Of a stretch of DNA of 64,000 nucleotides, positions 24,674-33,825 are shown piece by piece (within the stretch, counting starts at the first letter, position 1; each line of letters begins with the position of its first letter). The stretch comes from Desulfobacteraceae bacterium (GTDB taxonomy: Bacteria; Desulfobacterota; Desulfobacteria; Desulfobacterales; UBA5852). A program made the translations under genes and the position numbers. The notes under the pieces are model-generated. The model saw only the letters and a list, made by a program, of their open reading frames with translations, had not been told where the DNA came from and did not search any database. The stretch covers positions 209,742-273,741 of the forward strand of contig JABZFP010000041.1 in NCBI GenBank assembly GCA_014237395.1, read 5' to 3'.

Positions 24674-25843
24674 ATGGGTAACGAACAGTTTTTTTTCACC
24701 TCGGAATCCGTAACCGAAGGACATCCCGACAAAGTCGCCGACCAGATTTCGGATGCCATTCTGGATGCCATTATCGGACAGGACAAAGGCTGCCGAGTGG
24801 CCTGCGAAACTCTTGTCACCACAGGCCTTGCTTTTGTGGCCGGCGAAATTACGACCGAGTGCTACGTCGATATTCCTCAGATTGTGCGGGATACTATTCA
24901 GGAAATCGGTTACTGCTCCTCCCAGATGGGGTTCGATTTTCAAACCTGTTCAGTGGTCACCAGCATCGACCAGCAATCGCCTGATATCGCCCAGGGCGTC
25001 AATGTGGGCCAGGGCCTCTATAAGGACCAGGGCGCCGGTGACCAAGGGCTCATGTTCGGTTTTGCGACCGACGAGACGCCGGAACTGATGCCGATGCCGA
25101 TCATGTACGCGCACAAGCTGACTCGGCGCCTGTCCAAGGTGCGTAAAAACGGTGCGCTTGATTTTTTGCGCCCGGATGGCAAATCCCAGGTGACCATCGA
25201 GTATGAAAACGGTTCCCCCAGACGGGTCGACACCATTGTCGTGTCCACTCAGCACAAACCGGATGTGACCCATGAAACGCTTCGCGAAGCGGTCATCGAG
25301 GAAGTGATCAAGAAGGTCATTCCCCGCGAGATGATTGACGGGGACACCAAATATTTTATCAATCCTACCGGCAAATTCGTCGTGGGCGGCCCGATGGGGG
25401 ATTGCGGCCTCACCGGGCGCAAGATTATCGTGGACACCTACGGCGGTCAGGGCAGCCACGGCGGGGGATGCTTTTCCGGCAAAGATCCCTCCAAGGTCGA
25501 CCGGAGTGCCTCCTATATGGGCCGTCATATCGCCAAGAATGTCGTCGCGGCCGGCTTGGCCAAGAAGTGTGAAGTCCAGGTGGCCTATGCCATCGGCGTG
25601 GCAGAGCCGGTTTCCGTTATGGTGGATTTGATGGGAACCGGTGTGATTCCCAAAAAGCAGGTCAAAGAGATTATCAGAGAGGTGTTTGATCTGCGGCCGG
25701 CAGCCATTATCGATTATCTGGACTTGTTGCGGCCGATTTATCGCCCCACGGCGGCCTATGGCCATTTTGGGCGCACCGAGGCCACTTTTTCCTGGGAAAA
25801 GACAAACCGCGTGGATGAAATCCGCAATCTGGCGGGTATTTAA
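24674..25843 (+). CDS. metK: S-adenosylmethionine synthetase
   Basis: MetK makes SAM from methionine and ATP. The 389-residue protein has SVTEGHPDKVADQISDA at the N-terminus, the phosphate-binding segment GSHGGGCFSGKDPSKVDRS and a normal length. GGAAAGGAAAC lies upstream of the ATG. It follows panC by 53 bp and precedes ahcY, a methyl-cycle grouping. I saw no SAM or SAH riboswitch in the short gaps on either side. Confidence 0.97.
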   Translation: MGNEQFFFTSESVTEGHPDKVADQISDAILDAIIGQDKGCRVACETLVTTGLAFVAGEITTECYVDIPQIVRDTIQEIGYCSSQMGFDFQTCSVVTSIDQQSPDIAQGVNVGQGLYKDQGAGDQGLMFGFATDETPELMPMPIMYAHKLTRRLSKVRKNGALDFLRPDGKSQVTIEYENGSPRRVDTIVVSTQHKPDVTHETLREAVIEEVIKKVIPREMIDGDTKYFINPTGKFVVGGPMGDCGLTGRKIIVDTYGGQGSHGGGCFSGKDPSKVDRSASYMGRHIAKNVVAAGLAKKCEVQVAYAIGVAEPVSVMVDLMGTGVIPKKQVKEIIREVFDLRPAAIIDYLDLLRPIYRPTAAYGHFGRTEATFSWEKTNRVDEIRNLAGI

Positions 25844-25983
25844 TTCCAAAACCGTCAATCGCGACAGGTTTTTTTCGAATGATGTCCTGACAGAAGCGGT
25901 TTCGGGTCCTATGTTGACATAGTGCCCGATAGAGCACCAATTCGAACCAGGGATATATAATGACAACGACAAGGGAGTTATAA

Positions 25984-27438
25984 ATGACGCTGATCCCCAT
26001 GAAAGACAAGACGCCCGGTTTTATGGCGCTGGATCTTTCTTTACCCTATAAGGTTGCCGATCTTTCGTTGGCGGATTTCGGCAACAAAGAAATGCAGTTG
26101 GCGGAAAACGAGATGCCGGGCCTGATGGCGGTGCGCGAGAAGTACGGCCCCCACCAGCCCCTCAAGGGGCTGAAAGTTACGGGCAGCCTTCACATGACCA
26201 TCCAGACCGCCATGTTGATCGAAACGCTCAAAGCTTTGGGCGCCGATATTCGCTGGGCCAGCTGCAACATTTTTTCCACTCAGGATCATGCGGCGGCGGC
26301 CATTGCCCACAATGGTTCGGCGGCCGTTTTTGCCTGGAAAGAGGAAACGCTGGAAGAATACTGGTGGTGCACCGAAATGGCTCTGACCTGGCCGGACGGG
26401 AGCGGACCGGACCTGATCGTCGATGACGGTGGAGATGCCACGCTGATGATTCATCAGGGGGTCAAGGTGGCCGAGGACCCCGGGCTGCTGAATAAGGCTT
26501 ACGATAATCCGGACATGCACTATCTCATGGAACGGCTGAACGCCGGTTATGCCAATGATCCCCAGCATTGGAAGACGGTGGCGGCAAACGTTCGCGGGGT
26601 TTCGGAAGAAACCACCACGGGGGTTCACCGCCTTTACCAGTTGGCCCGCGATGGCGAACTGCTGTTTCCGGCCATCAATGTCAACGATTCGGTCACCAAA
26701 TCAAAATTCGACAACCTCTATGGCTGCCGTGAATCCTTGGCCGATGGCATCAAGCGGGCCACGGACATCATGATGGCGGGCAAGGTCGTGGTGGTCTGTG
26801 GCTATGGTGATGTGGGCAAAGGCTGTGCACGTTCCATGCGCGGATACGGTTCCCGGGTGCTGGTGACGGAAATCGACCCTATCTGCGCCCTGCAGGCGGC
26901 GATGGAAGGGTTTGAAGTGGTGACCATGGCCGATGCCGCCCCCTTGGGGGATATTTTCGTGGCGGCCACGGGGAATTATCATGTGATTGCCGGTCATCAC
27001 ATGGAGCAGATGAAGAACGAGGCGATCATCTGCAATATCGGCCATTTCGACAACGAGATCGATATGGCTTATCTGGAAAAAAGCCCGGCCTGCACCAAAG
27101 TCACCATCAAGCCCCAGGTGGACAAATGGACATTGGCCTCCGGTCGGTCGATCATCGTTCTGGCCGAAGGGCGCCTGGTCAATTTGGGATGTGCCACGGG
27201 CCATCCCAGTTTTGTGATGAGCAACAGCTTTACCAACCAGTGTCTGGCACAACTCAAACTGGCTTCCGACCCGCTTGAAAAGCAGGTCTATACGCTGCCT
27301 AAGAAGCTGGACGAGGAGGTGGCCCGGCTACACCTGGCGAAACTCGGCGTTCGCCTGACAGAATTGACACAGGAGCAGGCCGATTACATCGGTGTGCCGG
27401 TCGCGGGCCCGTTCAAGCCGGACCATTATCGCTACTGA
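25984..27438 (+). CDS. ahcY: S-adenosylhomocysteine hydrolase
   Basis: Splits S-adenosylhomocysteine to homocysteine and adenosine, completing the methyl cycle begun by MetK. The 484-residue protein has the NAD-binding motif GYGDVGKGCARSMRGYGS, the substrate-site segment NIFSTQDHAAAAI and the canonical C-terminus KPDHYRY, whose lysine and tyrosine contact NAD of the neighbouring subunit. AAGGGAG precedes the ATG. The 140-bp gap after metK contains a TTGACA (25914-25919) but no convincing partner -10 box. Confidence 0.97.
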   Translation: MTLIPMKDKTPGFMALDLSLPYKVADLSLADFGNKEMQLAENEMPGLMAVREKYGPHQPLKGLKVTGSLHMTIQTAMLIETLKALGADIRWASCNIFSTQDHAAAAIAHNGSAAVFAWKEETLEEYWWCTEMALTWPDGSGPDLIVDDGGDATLMIHQGVKVAEDPGLLNKAYDNPDMHYLMERLNAGYANDPQHWKTVAANVRGVSEETTTGVHRLYQLARDGELLFPAINVNDSVTKSKFDNLYGCRESLADGIKRATDIMMAGKVVVVCGYGDVGKGCARSMRGYGSRVLVTEIDPICALQAAMEGFEVVTMADAAPLGDIFVAATGNYHVIAGHHMEQMKNEAIICNIGHFDNEIDMAYLEKSPACTKVTIKPQVDKWTLASGRSIIVLAEGRLVNLGCATGHPSFVMSNSFTNQCLAQLKLASDPLEKQVYTLPKKLDEEVARLHLAKLGVRLTELTQEQADYIGVPVAGPFKPDHYRY

Positions 27439-27468
27439 AGCAACACGACATTTGTATCCGCTGATTAC

Positions 27469-27512
27469 AAGACCGGCCCGGGGTTGATGATAACCCCAGG
27501 TCGGTCTTTGTC
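27469..27512. terminator. Terminator between convergent ahcY and nadK
   Basis: AAGACCGG...GGGGTT (27469-27485) pairs with AACCCC...GGTCTT (27492-27508), a long stem with two mismatches or G-U pairs and a loop of about six bases. TTTGTCTT follows on the plus side. It most clearly ends the ahcY transcript, and the symmetric stem may also serve nadK. Confidence 0.7.
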
Positions 27513-27530
27513 TTATTGGAGGCCGGCCGG

Positions 27531-28373
27531 TCAGACCCGGCCGCCGCTCCAGCTCAGTTTGGCTTTCAGAATGTCAAAGTATTCGCTACCGGGGACTTTG
27601 ATCATGTGCACCGGGTGGGGGCTCTTTTCAATCTGGATCGTGTCGCCGTGGTTGATTTCCATGCCGGCCTGGCCGTCAAAGGTCAAAATCATGTTGGAGG
27701 AGTCTTTCTCTAGCGACATTTGGATGCGGGCGCGGTCCGGAATGACCAGTGGGCGGTTTGTCAGGGTGAAGGGGCAAATCGGGGTCATGATGATGCCGGG
27801 CACCTCGGGGTGAATGACCGGTCCGCCGGCGGCCAGCGAGTAGGCCGTTGAGCCGGTCGGGGTGGACACGATCAGACCGTCGGCACGGAAGGTCGTCAGG
27901 TAATGATTGTCGATGTAGGCTTCGATATGGGCCAGTCGCGCCAATGTGCTTTTGGTCACGACCACATCGTTTAAAATGATTTCACGGCAGCGCTCCTGGT
28001 TGTTTTTAATGACGGAAACGGTCAGGCGCATGCGCTTTTGGATCGTGAAATTCTTTTTGAGCACCGCTTCCGCGGCGGCATAGAGATCATCTGCAGCGAT
28101 TTCGGCCAAGAAACCGACCTGACCGAACTTGACGCCCAGAACCGGCAGGGGCGTGTCTCCGATCCATCGTACGGCGCTGAGAAAGGTGCCGTCACCGCCA
28201 AGGACAAAAAGGCATGCCAGGCTGGACGGTGCCGGAGAACGGGGGGTGGTGCCGGAAAGCGGCGGCGTGATCCGTGCGACACCAATCTGGCGTGCTTGAA
28301 GCCATTTTTCAAACCGATCCGCTGTTTGCTGGGCTTCCGGGACCGGTTTAACGATGAGCCCGATGGTCGGCAC
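27531..28373 (-). CDS. nadK: NAD kinase
   Basis: Phosphorylates NAD to NADP. The 280-residue protein has the family motif LGGDGTFLSAVR near residue 58, the segment ILNDVVV with the conserved asparagine-aspartate pair, and the glycine-rich STPTGSTAYSLAAGGP. Length and motif order are normal. It faces ahcY convergently and is divergent to the first Liv operon. NAD-salvage genes occur about 6 kb away, but nothing in the sequence links them in regulation. Confidence 0.96.
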   Translation of the reverse strand: MPTIGLIVKPVPEAQQTADRFEKWLQARQIGVARITPPLSGTTPRSPAPSSLACLFVLGGDGTFLSAVRWIGDTPLPVLGVKFGQVGFLAEIAADDLYAAAEAVLKKNFTIQKRMRLTVSVIKNNQERCREIILNDVVVTKSTLARLAHIEAYIDNHYLTTFRADGLIVSTPTGSTAYSLAAGGPVIHPEVPGIIMTPICPFTLTNRPLVIPDRARIQMSLEKDSSNMILTFDGQAGMEINHGDTIQIEKSPHPVHMIKVPGSEYFDILKAKLSWSGGRV

Positions 28374-28512
28374 GGTGCTAGTTGGCTCCCTGTGGCTAGT
28401 GGGCCGATGCGATGTTCAGGATGGAACGTCGTCTGAAGCGTTGACTACTGCATCCGGACCGCATGGTCAAGCGGCAAAGTCCGGATACCGCCTGCCATAG
28501 GGAATTTCTATC

Positions 28513-28549
28513 TTGACTCAACTACCCTGTAAGACTATAAATACAGGGT
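28513..28549 (+). promoter_or_regulatory. Strong promoter with overlapping inverted repeat upstream of the first Liv operon
   Basis: TTGACT (28513-28518) and TATAAA (28536-28541) are separated by exactly 17 bases, a near-consensus sigma-70 promoter. A perfect 8-bp inverted repeat, ACCCTGTA (28524-28531) and TACAGGGT (28542-28549), brackets the -10 box. A repressor bound there would block polymerase. The coding sequence begins about 50 bases downstream with AAGGAGG in place. Confidence 0.7.
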
Positions 28550-28597
28550 TTTCAAGGGATACGCTTTGTATTTTGTCACTTTTTCAAGGAGGAAGGG

Positions 28598-29785
28598 ATG
28601 ATGAAGAAACGCTTTGGAAGATATTTTGTCCTGATCGCGCTGGTTACCCTGACAGGAATGGTTCTTTTTGCCTGTGGGCAGCAGCAGGAACAACCGGCCG
28701 AGGCCACCAAAGAAGCCGCCCCGGTGGAAAAAGCGGTGGAGCCTATCAAGCTGGGTGTTGCCGGTGCTCACAGTGGTGACTTGGCGTCTTACGGTATTCC
28801 GACGGTGCGGGCCGCCGAACTGATTGTTAAAAAACGAAATGCCATGACAGGCATCTGTGGCCGTCAGATCGAACTGCTGGTGGAAGACGACGTCTGTAAA
28901 CCGGAAGTGGCCACGAATACAGCCACCAAGCTGGTTACGGATGGCGCGAATGTCGTGGTAGGCCACATCTGCAGCGGGGCCACCAAAGCCGCGTTGGGCA
29001 TTTACAAGGAATCCGGCGTTATCGCCATGAGCCCGTCGGCCACCAACCCGGCCCTGACCCAGAGCGGCGATTACCCGAACTTCTATCGCACGATTGCTTC
29101 CGACGATGCCCAGGCCCGTCTGGAAGTGGACTTTGCCTTGGACGTTCTCAAACTGAAGAAGATTGCCGTTCTGCATGACAAAGGCGACTACGGCAAGGGG
29201 CTGGCGGAATTTGCCAAAGGGTTCTTGGAAGGCGACAGCCGTGCCGAAGTGGTGCTCTACGAGGGCATTACGCCGGGTGCCGTGGATTACTCCGCGGTCG
29301 TACAGAAAATCAAACAATCCGAGGCGGAAGCCGTTATTTTCGGCGGTTACCATCCCGAAGCCTCCAAGCTCGTTCAGCAGATGCGCAATAAAGCTATGGA
29401 CACGGTCTTTATCTCCGATGACGGGGTGAAAGACGACACGTTTATCAAAGTGGCCGGTGAATTTGCCGAAGGCGTCTATGCCACCGGACCGGTGGATACC
29501 TCCAGCAATCCCATCGCGGTGGACGCGGTTGAACTCCACAAGAAAGAATACGGTGAAGAACCGGGCGCCTTCTTCCTGAATGCCTATGCCGCCACCCTGG
29601 CGTTGCTGAATGCCATCGAAAAGAGCGGCTCCACGGATTATGACGTGTTGACCAAGACACTGCAGTCGGAGTGGGTTGCCACACCGCTGGGGATCATCAA
29701 GTTCGATGAAAAAGGTGATGCCATAGGTGTTGGCTTCGCCGTATACCAAGTCCAAAACGGTCAGTATGTGACCGTGGAATTCTAA
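28598..29785 (+). CDS. livK: Branched-chain amino acid-type ABC substrate-binding lipoprotein (first Liv system)
   Basis: A 395-residue periplasmic-binding fold type I protein. The N-terminal signal ends in a lipobox-like LFAC, followed by a glutamate- and alanine-rich linker, so it is probably a lipoprotein. GVAGAHSGDLASYG and VVGHICSGATKAALGIY fit the LivJ/LivK family. AAGGAGG lies upstream of two adjacent ATGs (28598, 28601). It heads the order K-H-M-G-F. The ligand is probably an amino acid, though not necessarily branched-chain. Confidence 0.9.
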   Translation: MMKKRFGRYFVLIALVTLTGMVLFACGQQQEQPAEATKEAAPVEKAVEPIKLGVAGAHSGDLASYGIPTVRAAELIVKKRNAMTGICGRQIELLVEDDVCKPEVATNTATKLVTDGANVVVGHICSGATKAALGIYKESGVIAMSPSATNPALTQSGDYPNFYRTIASDDAQARLEVDFALDVLKLKKIAVLHDKGDYGKGLAEFAKGFLEGDSRAEVVLYEGITPGAVDYSAVVQKIKQSEAEAVIFGGYHPEASKLVQQMRNKAMDTVFISDDGVKDDTFIKVAGEFAEGVYATGPVDTSSNPIAVDAVELHKKEYGEEPGAFFLNAYAATLALLNAIEKSGSTDYDVLTKTLQSEWVATPLGIIKFDEKGDAIGVGFAVYQVQNGQYVTVEF

Positions 29786-29801
29786 CTGTAAATAGAGGAT
29801 G

Positions 29802-29845
29802 ACATCAGGGGTCGCGCCGTTAGGCGATGGCCCCTGATGTGTTTT
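29802..29845 (+). terminator. Hairpin between livK and livH (first Liv system)
   Basis: ACATCAGGGG (29802-29811) pairs perfectly with CCCCTGATGT (29831-29840), with an inner TCGC/GCGA stem. GTTTT follows. It can act as a partial terminator or as a 3' stabiliser leaving more binding-protein message than permease message. Confidence 0.8.
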
Positions 29846-29977
29846 GGGCCGACAAAACTTTAGGAATGACTTTAGTTGAAGGCCCCGACAGGAGACGATG
29901 GACCATTGCGGTCGATTCTTTCTTGCCGAGATCTTTAACAACCGCTTTCTTGTGTGCGGGATTGGGAATCATTTCCG

Positions 29978-30880
29978 ATGGATTATTTTCTTGAACTGTT
30001 CCTCGGGGGTCTGACGCGGGGCAGCATCTATGCCCTGATCGCTCTGGGGTATACGATGGTCTACGGGATTATCGAACTCATCAATTTCGCCCATGGTGAA
30101 ATCTACATGATCGGCGCTTTTACAGGCCTGATTGTCATCAGCGTATTGACCATGCTGGGGTGGAATTCGATCGCCATCATTGTTCTGGCGGCTCTGATTG
30201 CGATGCTGTACTCGGCGGCCTACGGGTTCACCATTGAAAAAATCGCCTACAAACCCCTGCGCGGCTCCCAGCGCTTGTCGGCCCTGATCAGCGCGATCGG
30301 GATGTCCCTTTTTCTTCAGAACTACGTTCTGCTGGCCCAGACCTCCAACTTTCTGCCCTATCCCAACCTGGTTCCAACCTGGGACTTTTTACAACCCTAT
30401 GAGCACATCGTTCGCTCAACGGAAATGGTCATTTATATTGCGACCGCCCTGGTGATGGTCTTGCTCACCTATCTGATCAAATTTACCCGGATGGGCAAAG
30501 CCATGCGGGCGGTGGCCCAGGACCGCGACATGTCCATGCTGGTGGGGGTCGATGTGAACCGGGTGATTTCCTTTACGTTTATCATCGGGTCCTCCATCGC
30601 TGCCCTGGGGGGCGTCCTGGTGGCGTCCCACATCGGGCAGGTCAATTTTTATGTCGGCTTTATTGTCGGCATCAAGGCTTTCGTGGCCGCCGTTCTGGGA
30701 GGTATCGGCAGCATGCCCGGCGCTGTTTTGGGCAGTCTCGTGCTGGGATGGACGGAGAGTTTTTTTACGGGCTACATTTCCAGTGACTATGAAGATGTTT
30801 TTGCCTTTTTATTTCTGGTCCTGATTTTGATATTCCGGCCGGCCGGCCTTCTTGGACGGTCGGATACGGACAAGGTTTGA
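29978..30880 (+). CDS. livH: Branched-chain amino acid ABC transporter permease LivH (first system)
   Basis: Permease of 300 residues with about eight helices. The start of the mature region, GLTRGSIYALIALGYTMVYGIIELINFAHGE, is the family fingerprint; it is followed by GSSIAALGGVLVA and GGIGSMPGAVLGSLVLG. I chose the ATG at 29978; the frame extends eight codons upstream without support. The gap of 192 bp from livK contains the hairpin. Confidence 0.93.
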   Translation: MDYFLELFLGGLTRGSIYALIALGYTMVYGIIELINFAHGEIYMIGAFTGLIVISVLTMLGWNSIAIIVLAALIAMLYSAAYGFTIEKIAYKPLRGSQRLSALISAIGMSLFLQNYVLLAQTSNFLPYPNLVPTWDFLQPYEHIVRSTEMVIYIATALVMVLLTYLIKFTRMGKAMRAVAQDRDMSMLVGVDVNRVISFTFIIGSSIAALGGVLVASHIGQVNFYVGFIVGIKAFVAAVLGGIGSMPGAVLGSLVLGWTESFFTGYISSDYEDVFAFLFLVLILIFRPAGLLGRSDTDKV

Positions 30881-30960
30881 TACCGAGCAGCCCTCACCGG
30901 GCAGCGCCGGCCGGCAAAGCACTTGCGGGCCGCGGCAGTTAGAGGTTGAAACAGCGCACT

Positions 30961-32184
30961 ATGATAACATTGCAAGAAATCAAGAAGTCTTTCCTGGTAT
31001 CGCTCTGGTTCATGTTTCTCACCTTTCCCATCATGGTGATCAAAGTGAACACCATCGAGCAAACCATCGAGTGGCGCTGGTGGTGGATGGCTGCGGTCGG
31101 GCTGGGGGCTTTCGTGCTTTCCTTTTTCTGGCGAATTGCCATCGCGCGCAAGGAAGCCGGGAAGAAGAAGGCGGAAGTCAGCGGCGAAGAGAAGATCGCG
31201 TTGATCCCACGATTGATGAGCAATCCCCGCTTTTATATTCCGGGCCTGGTGGCAACCGTCGCTTTGGTGGTGATTTTCCCGTTTGTCTTCAGCATGTACC
31301 AGACCAATATTCTAATTACGGCGCTGATCTATGTCGTTGTCGGATTGGGACTGAATATCGTTGTCGGCCTGGCCGGACTGCTGGACCTCGGTTATGTGGC
31401 CTTCTACGCGGTGGGCGCGTATAGTTACGCCCTGCTGAATTACCATTTCGGGGTCACCTTCTGGATGGCGTTGCCCATCGGTGCCCTGCTGGCCTTTCTG
31501 TTCGGTATCATGCTGGGGTTTCCCGTATTACGGCTGCGGGGCGACTATCTGGCGATCGTCACGCTGGGGTTCGGGGAGATCATCCGGCTGGTGTTGGAAA
31601 ACTGGAATGCGTTTTCCTTCGGACCCAGCGGTATTGCCAACATTCCCAAACCCGGTCTTTTTGGGTTGAAGTTATCCCTTCAGCAGTCCTCCATTTTTAT
31701 CTATTTTGTGATGATCGGACTGGCCCTGATGACCATATTCGTTGTCCGGCGCTTGCAGGATTCACGGATCGGCCGGGCCTGGATTGCATTGCGCGAAGAT
31801 GAAGTGGCCTGCCAGGCCATGGGCATCGACAAGACCCGGACCAAGCTGTCGGCCTTTGCCATGGGGGCCACCTGGGCTGGTATGGGCGGGGTCGTCTTTG
31901 CGGCTAAAACCACCTTTATCAACCCCACCAGCTTTACCATCTGGGAGTCGGTTATCATTCTTTGTGTAGTGGTGCTGGGCGGCATGGGCTCCATCTTGGG
32001 CGTCATCATCGGTGCCCTGGTTTTGATTCTCCTGCCGGAATACCTGCGGGCGTTTTCGGAATATCGCATGCTGGTTTTTGGCGCCCTCCTGGTGATGATG
32101 ATGGTCTTCCGGCCGGGAGGAATCGTCAGCGGGGTGCGACGGATCTACAAATTTGAAGGACTCCAAAACAAGGTGGACTCGTAA
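30961..32184 (+). CDS. livM: Branched-chain amino acid ABC transporter permease LivM (first system), N-terminally extended
   Basis: A 407-residue permease. The LivM core starts near residue 95 and contains GLNIVVGLAGLLDLGYVAFYAVGAYSY split by a helix, LRGDYLAIVTLGFGEI, and GMGSILGVIIGA. Before it lie two extra helices and a lysine-rich cytoplasmic loop (KKKAEVSGEEK), which the second LivM in this window (319 residues) lacks. The ATG at 30961 is chosen; a TTG at 30946 is possible. Confidence 0.92.
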   Translation: MITLQEIKKSFLVSLWFMFLTFPIMVIKVNTIEQTIEWRWWWMAAVGLGAFVLSFFWRIAIARKEAGKKKAEVSGEEKIALIPRLMSNPRFYIPGLVATVALVVIFPFVFSMYQTNILITALIYVVVGLGLNIVVGLAGLLDLGYVAFYAVGAYSYALLNYHFGVTFWMALPIGALLAFLFGIMLGFPVLRLRGDYLAIVTLGFGEIIRLVLENWNAFSFGPSGIANIPKPGLFGLKLSLQQSSIFIYFVMIGLALMTIFVVRRLQDSRIGRAWIALREDEVACQAMGIDKTRTKLSAFAMGATWAGMGGVVFAAKTTFINPTSFTIWESVIILCVVVLGGMGSILGVIIGALVLILLPEYLRAFSEYRMLVFGALLVMMMVFRPGGIVSGVRRIYKFEGLQNKVDS

Positions 32185-32188
32185 GCGT

Positions 32189-32977
32189 ATGAAACCGGTT
32201 TTAGATGTCAACCAACTGACCATGGATTTTGGCGGCCTGCGGGCCCTTGATCATATTGATCTTCAGGTGCATCCGGGTGAGATCGTTGCCCTGATCGGTC
32301 CCAACGGGGCGGGCAAGACCACCTTTTTCAACTGCATCACCGGAATTTACGCCCCCACCAAGGGCGATATGTTCCTGACGCGGCCCCAGGGCGAACCGAA
32401 GCGTCTCAATGGGCTTAAGCCCAACCGGGTGACCGAGCGCGGCATGGCCCGCACCTTCCAGAATATCCGGCTGTTCCAGAACATGACGGTGCTGGAAAAT
32501 GTCATGATTGGACGCCATTGCCGTCTGCATACCGGTATTCCAGGAGCGATTTTCCGCCCGCCGGCCAGCCGCCGGGAAGAAAAAGAAGTTGTCGCTGACA
32601 GCTATGCCATGCTGGAGAAAATCGGCTTGACCCGCTATGTCAACGAGTTTGCCAAGAATCTGCCCTACGGTGCCCAGCGGCGGCTGGAAATTGCCCGGGC
32701 CTTGGCCACCGAGCCGTTTCTGCTTTTACTCGATGAACCGGCGGCCGGGATGAATGCCCAGGAAACCAAGGCGCTGGATGAGCTCATCCTGCGTCTTCGT
32801 TCCGACATGAAGGTGTCCATCCTTCTTATCGAACACGACATGAAGCTCGTCATGAGTTTGTCCGATCGGATCTATGTGGTGGATTATGGCAAGAAAATTG
32901 CCGAGGGAAACCCCGAAGAAATCAAAAGCAACCCGGCAGTTATCAAGGCTTACCTCGGAGAAGATATCGATGCTTGA
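32189..32977 (+). CDS. livG: Branched-chain amino acid ABC transporter ATP-binding protein LivG (first system)
   Basis: ATPase of 262 residues. Walker A GPNGAGKTT, LivG-type signature LPYGAQRRLEIARAL and Walker B LLLLDEPAAGMN are intact. The ATG at 32189 is 4 bp after the livM stop; the frame extends 12 codons upstream inside livM. The end overlaps livF by 8 bp. Confidence 0.95.
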   Translation: MKPVLDVNQLTMDFGGLRALDHIDLQVHPGEIVALIGPNGAGKTTFFNCITGIYAPTKGDMFLTRPQGEPKRLNGLKPNRVTERGMARTFQNIRLFQNMTVLENVMIGRHCRLHTGIPGAIFRPPASRREEKEVVADSYAMLEKIGLTRYVNEFAKNLPYGAQRRLEIARALATEPFLLLLDEPAAGMNAQETKALDELILRLRSDMKVSILLIEHDMKLVMSLSDRIYVVDYGKKIAEGNPEEIKSNPAVIKAYLGEDIDA

Positions 32978-33677
32978 GTTGCAGAACGTCGAAACGTTTT
33001 ATGGCAATATCCAGGCGCTGAAATCCATCAGCTTGGAAATCGCCCAAGGCGAAATCGTGACCTTGATCGGTGCCAATGGCGCCGGGAAGTCGACGACCCT
33101 GATGTCCATCTCCGGGATTGTGCCGCCGCGTTCGGGCGTGATTCTATTCGAGGGGCAGCCGATTCAGGGGATGCCCCCCAATGCCATCGTGTCCATGGGC
33201 ATATCCCAGGTGCCCGAAGGGCGGCGGATTTTTCCTTACCTGACCGTACTTGAAAACCTCGATATGGGCGCTTTCCTGCGGGACGACAAACCAGAAATCA
33301 AAACCGATCTCGACTATATTTTTGAGCTGTTTCCCATCCTGGCCGAACGGCGGCACCAAGCCGGCGGCACCCTCAGCGGCGGCGAACAGCAGATGCTGGC
33401 CATATCCCGCGCCTTGATGGCCCGGCCGCGCCTTCTCCTGTTGGACGAACCGTCCCTGGGCTTGGCGCCACTGGTGGTCAAGCGGATTTTCGAAATTGTC
33501 AAGAAGATCAACAGCGAGAACAACACGACGGTTTTTCTGGTGGAGCAGAATGCCAATCTGGCCTTAAAAACGGCCCACCGGGGCTATGTCATGGAAAACG
33601 GTCGGATTATCATGGCGGATGCCGCGGACAAACTCATGGTCAATGAGGATGTCCGCAAAGCTTATCTCGGCATCTAG
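32970..33677 (+). CDS. livF: Branched-chain amino acid ABC transporter ATP-binding protein LivF (first system)
   Basis: ATPase of 235 residues, starting MLELQNVETFYGNI at an ATG inside the end of livG. Walker A GANGAGKST, signature LSGGEQQMLAISRAL and Walker B LLLLDEPSLGL are intact. It ends the first Liv operon. The 148-bp gap to the convergent pncB has only a weak stem (CCGGAT/ATCCGG, 33708-33731). Confidence 0.95.
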   Translation: MLELQNVETFYGNIQALKSISLEIAQGEIVTLIGANGAGKSTTLMSISGIVPPRSGVILFEGQPIQGMPPNAIVSMGISQVPEGRRIFPYLTVLENLDMGAFLRDDKPEIKTDLDYIFELFPILAERRHQAGGTLSGGEQQMLAISRALMARPRLLLLDEPSLGLAPLVVKRIFEIVKKINSENNTTVFLVEQNANLALKTAHRGYVMENGRIIMADAADKLMVNEDVRKAYLGI

Positions 33678-33825
33678 CGGTCTTTTATCGCTACCCGTCC
33701 CTCGTACCCGGATCGTCACTTCCTTATCCGGTTTAAACGCCATCATCTCGTCAAAAGACTCCCGAGGATCATGCCGGACGTGATGCCGGTATCCGAACGC
33801 CCACCCCAGAATTCCCGCTTTCCGC

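Noticed and set aside
24621..25983. SAM or SAH riboswitch near metK and ahcY
   Set aside because: The gaps are short (53 and 140 bp) and show none of the known SAM or SAH aptamer signatures.
28535..29941. Long minus-strand frame opposite livK of the first Liv system
   Set aside because: The plus-strand product is a clear binding protein with promoter and ribosome-binding site; the antisense product has no recognisable domain.
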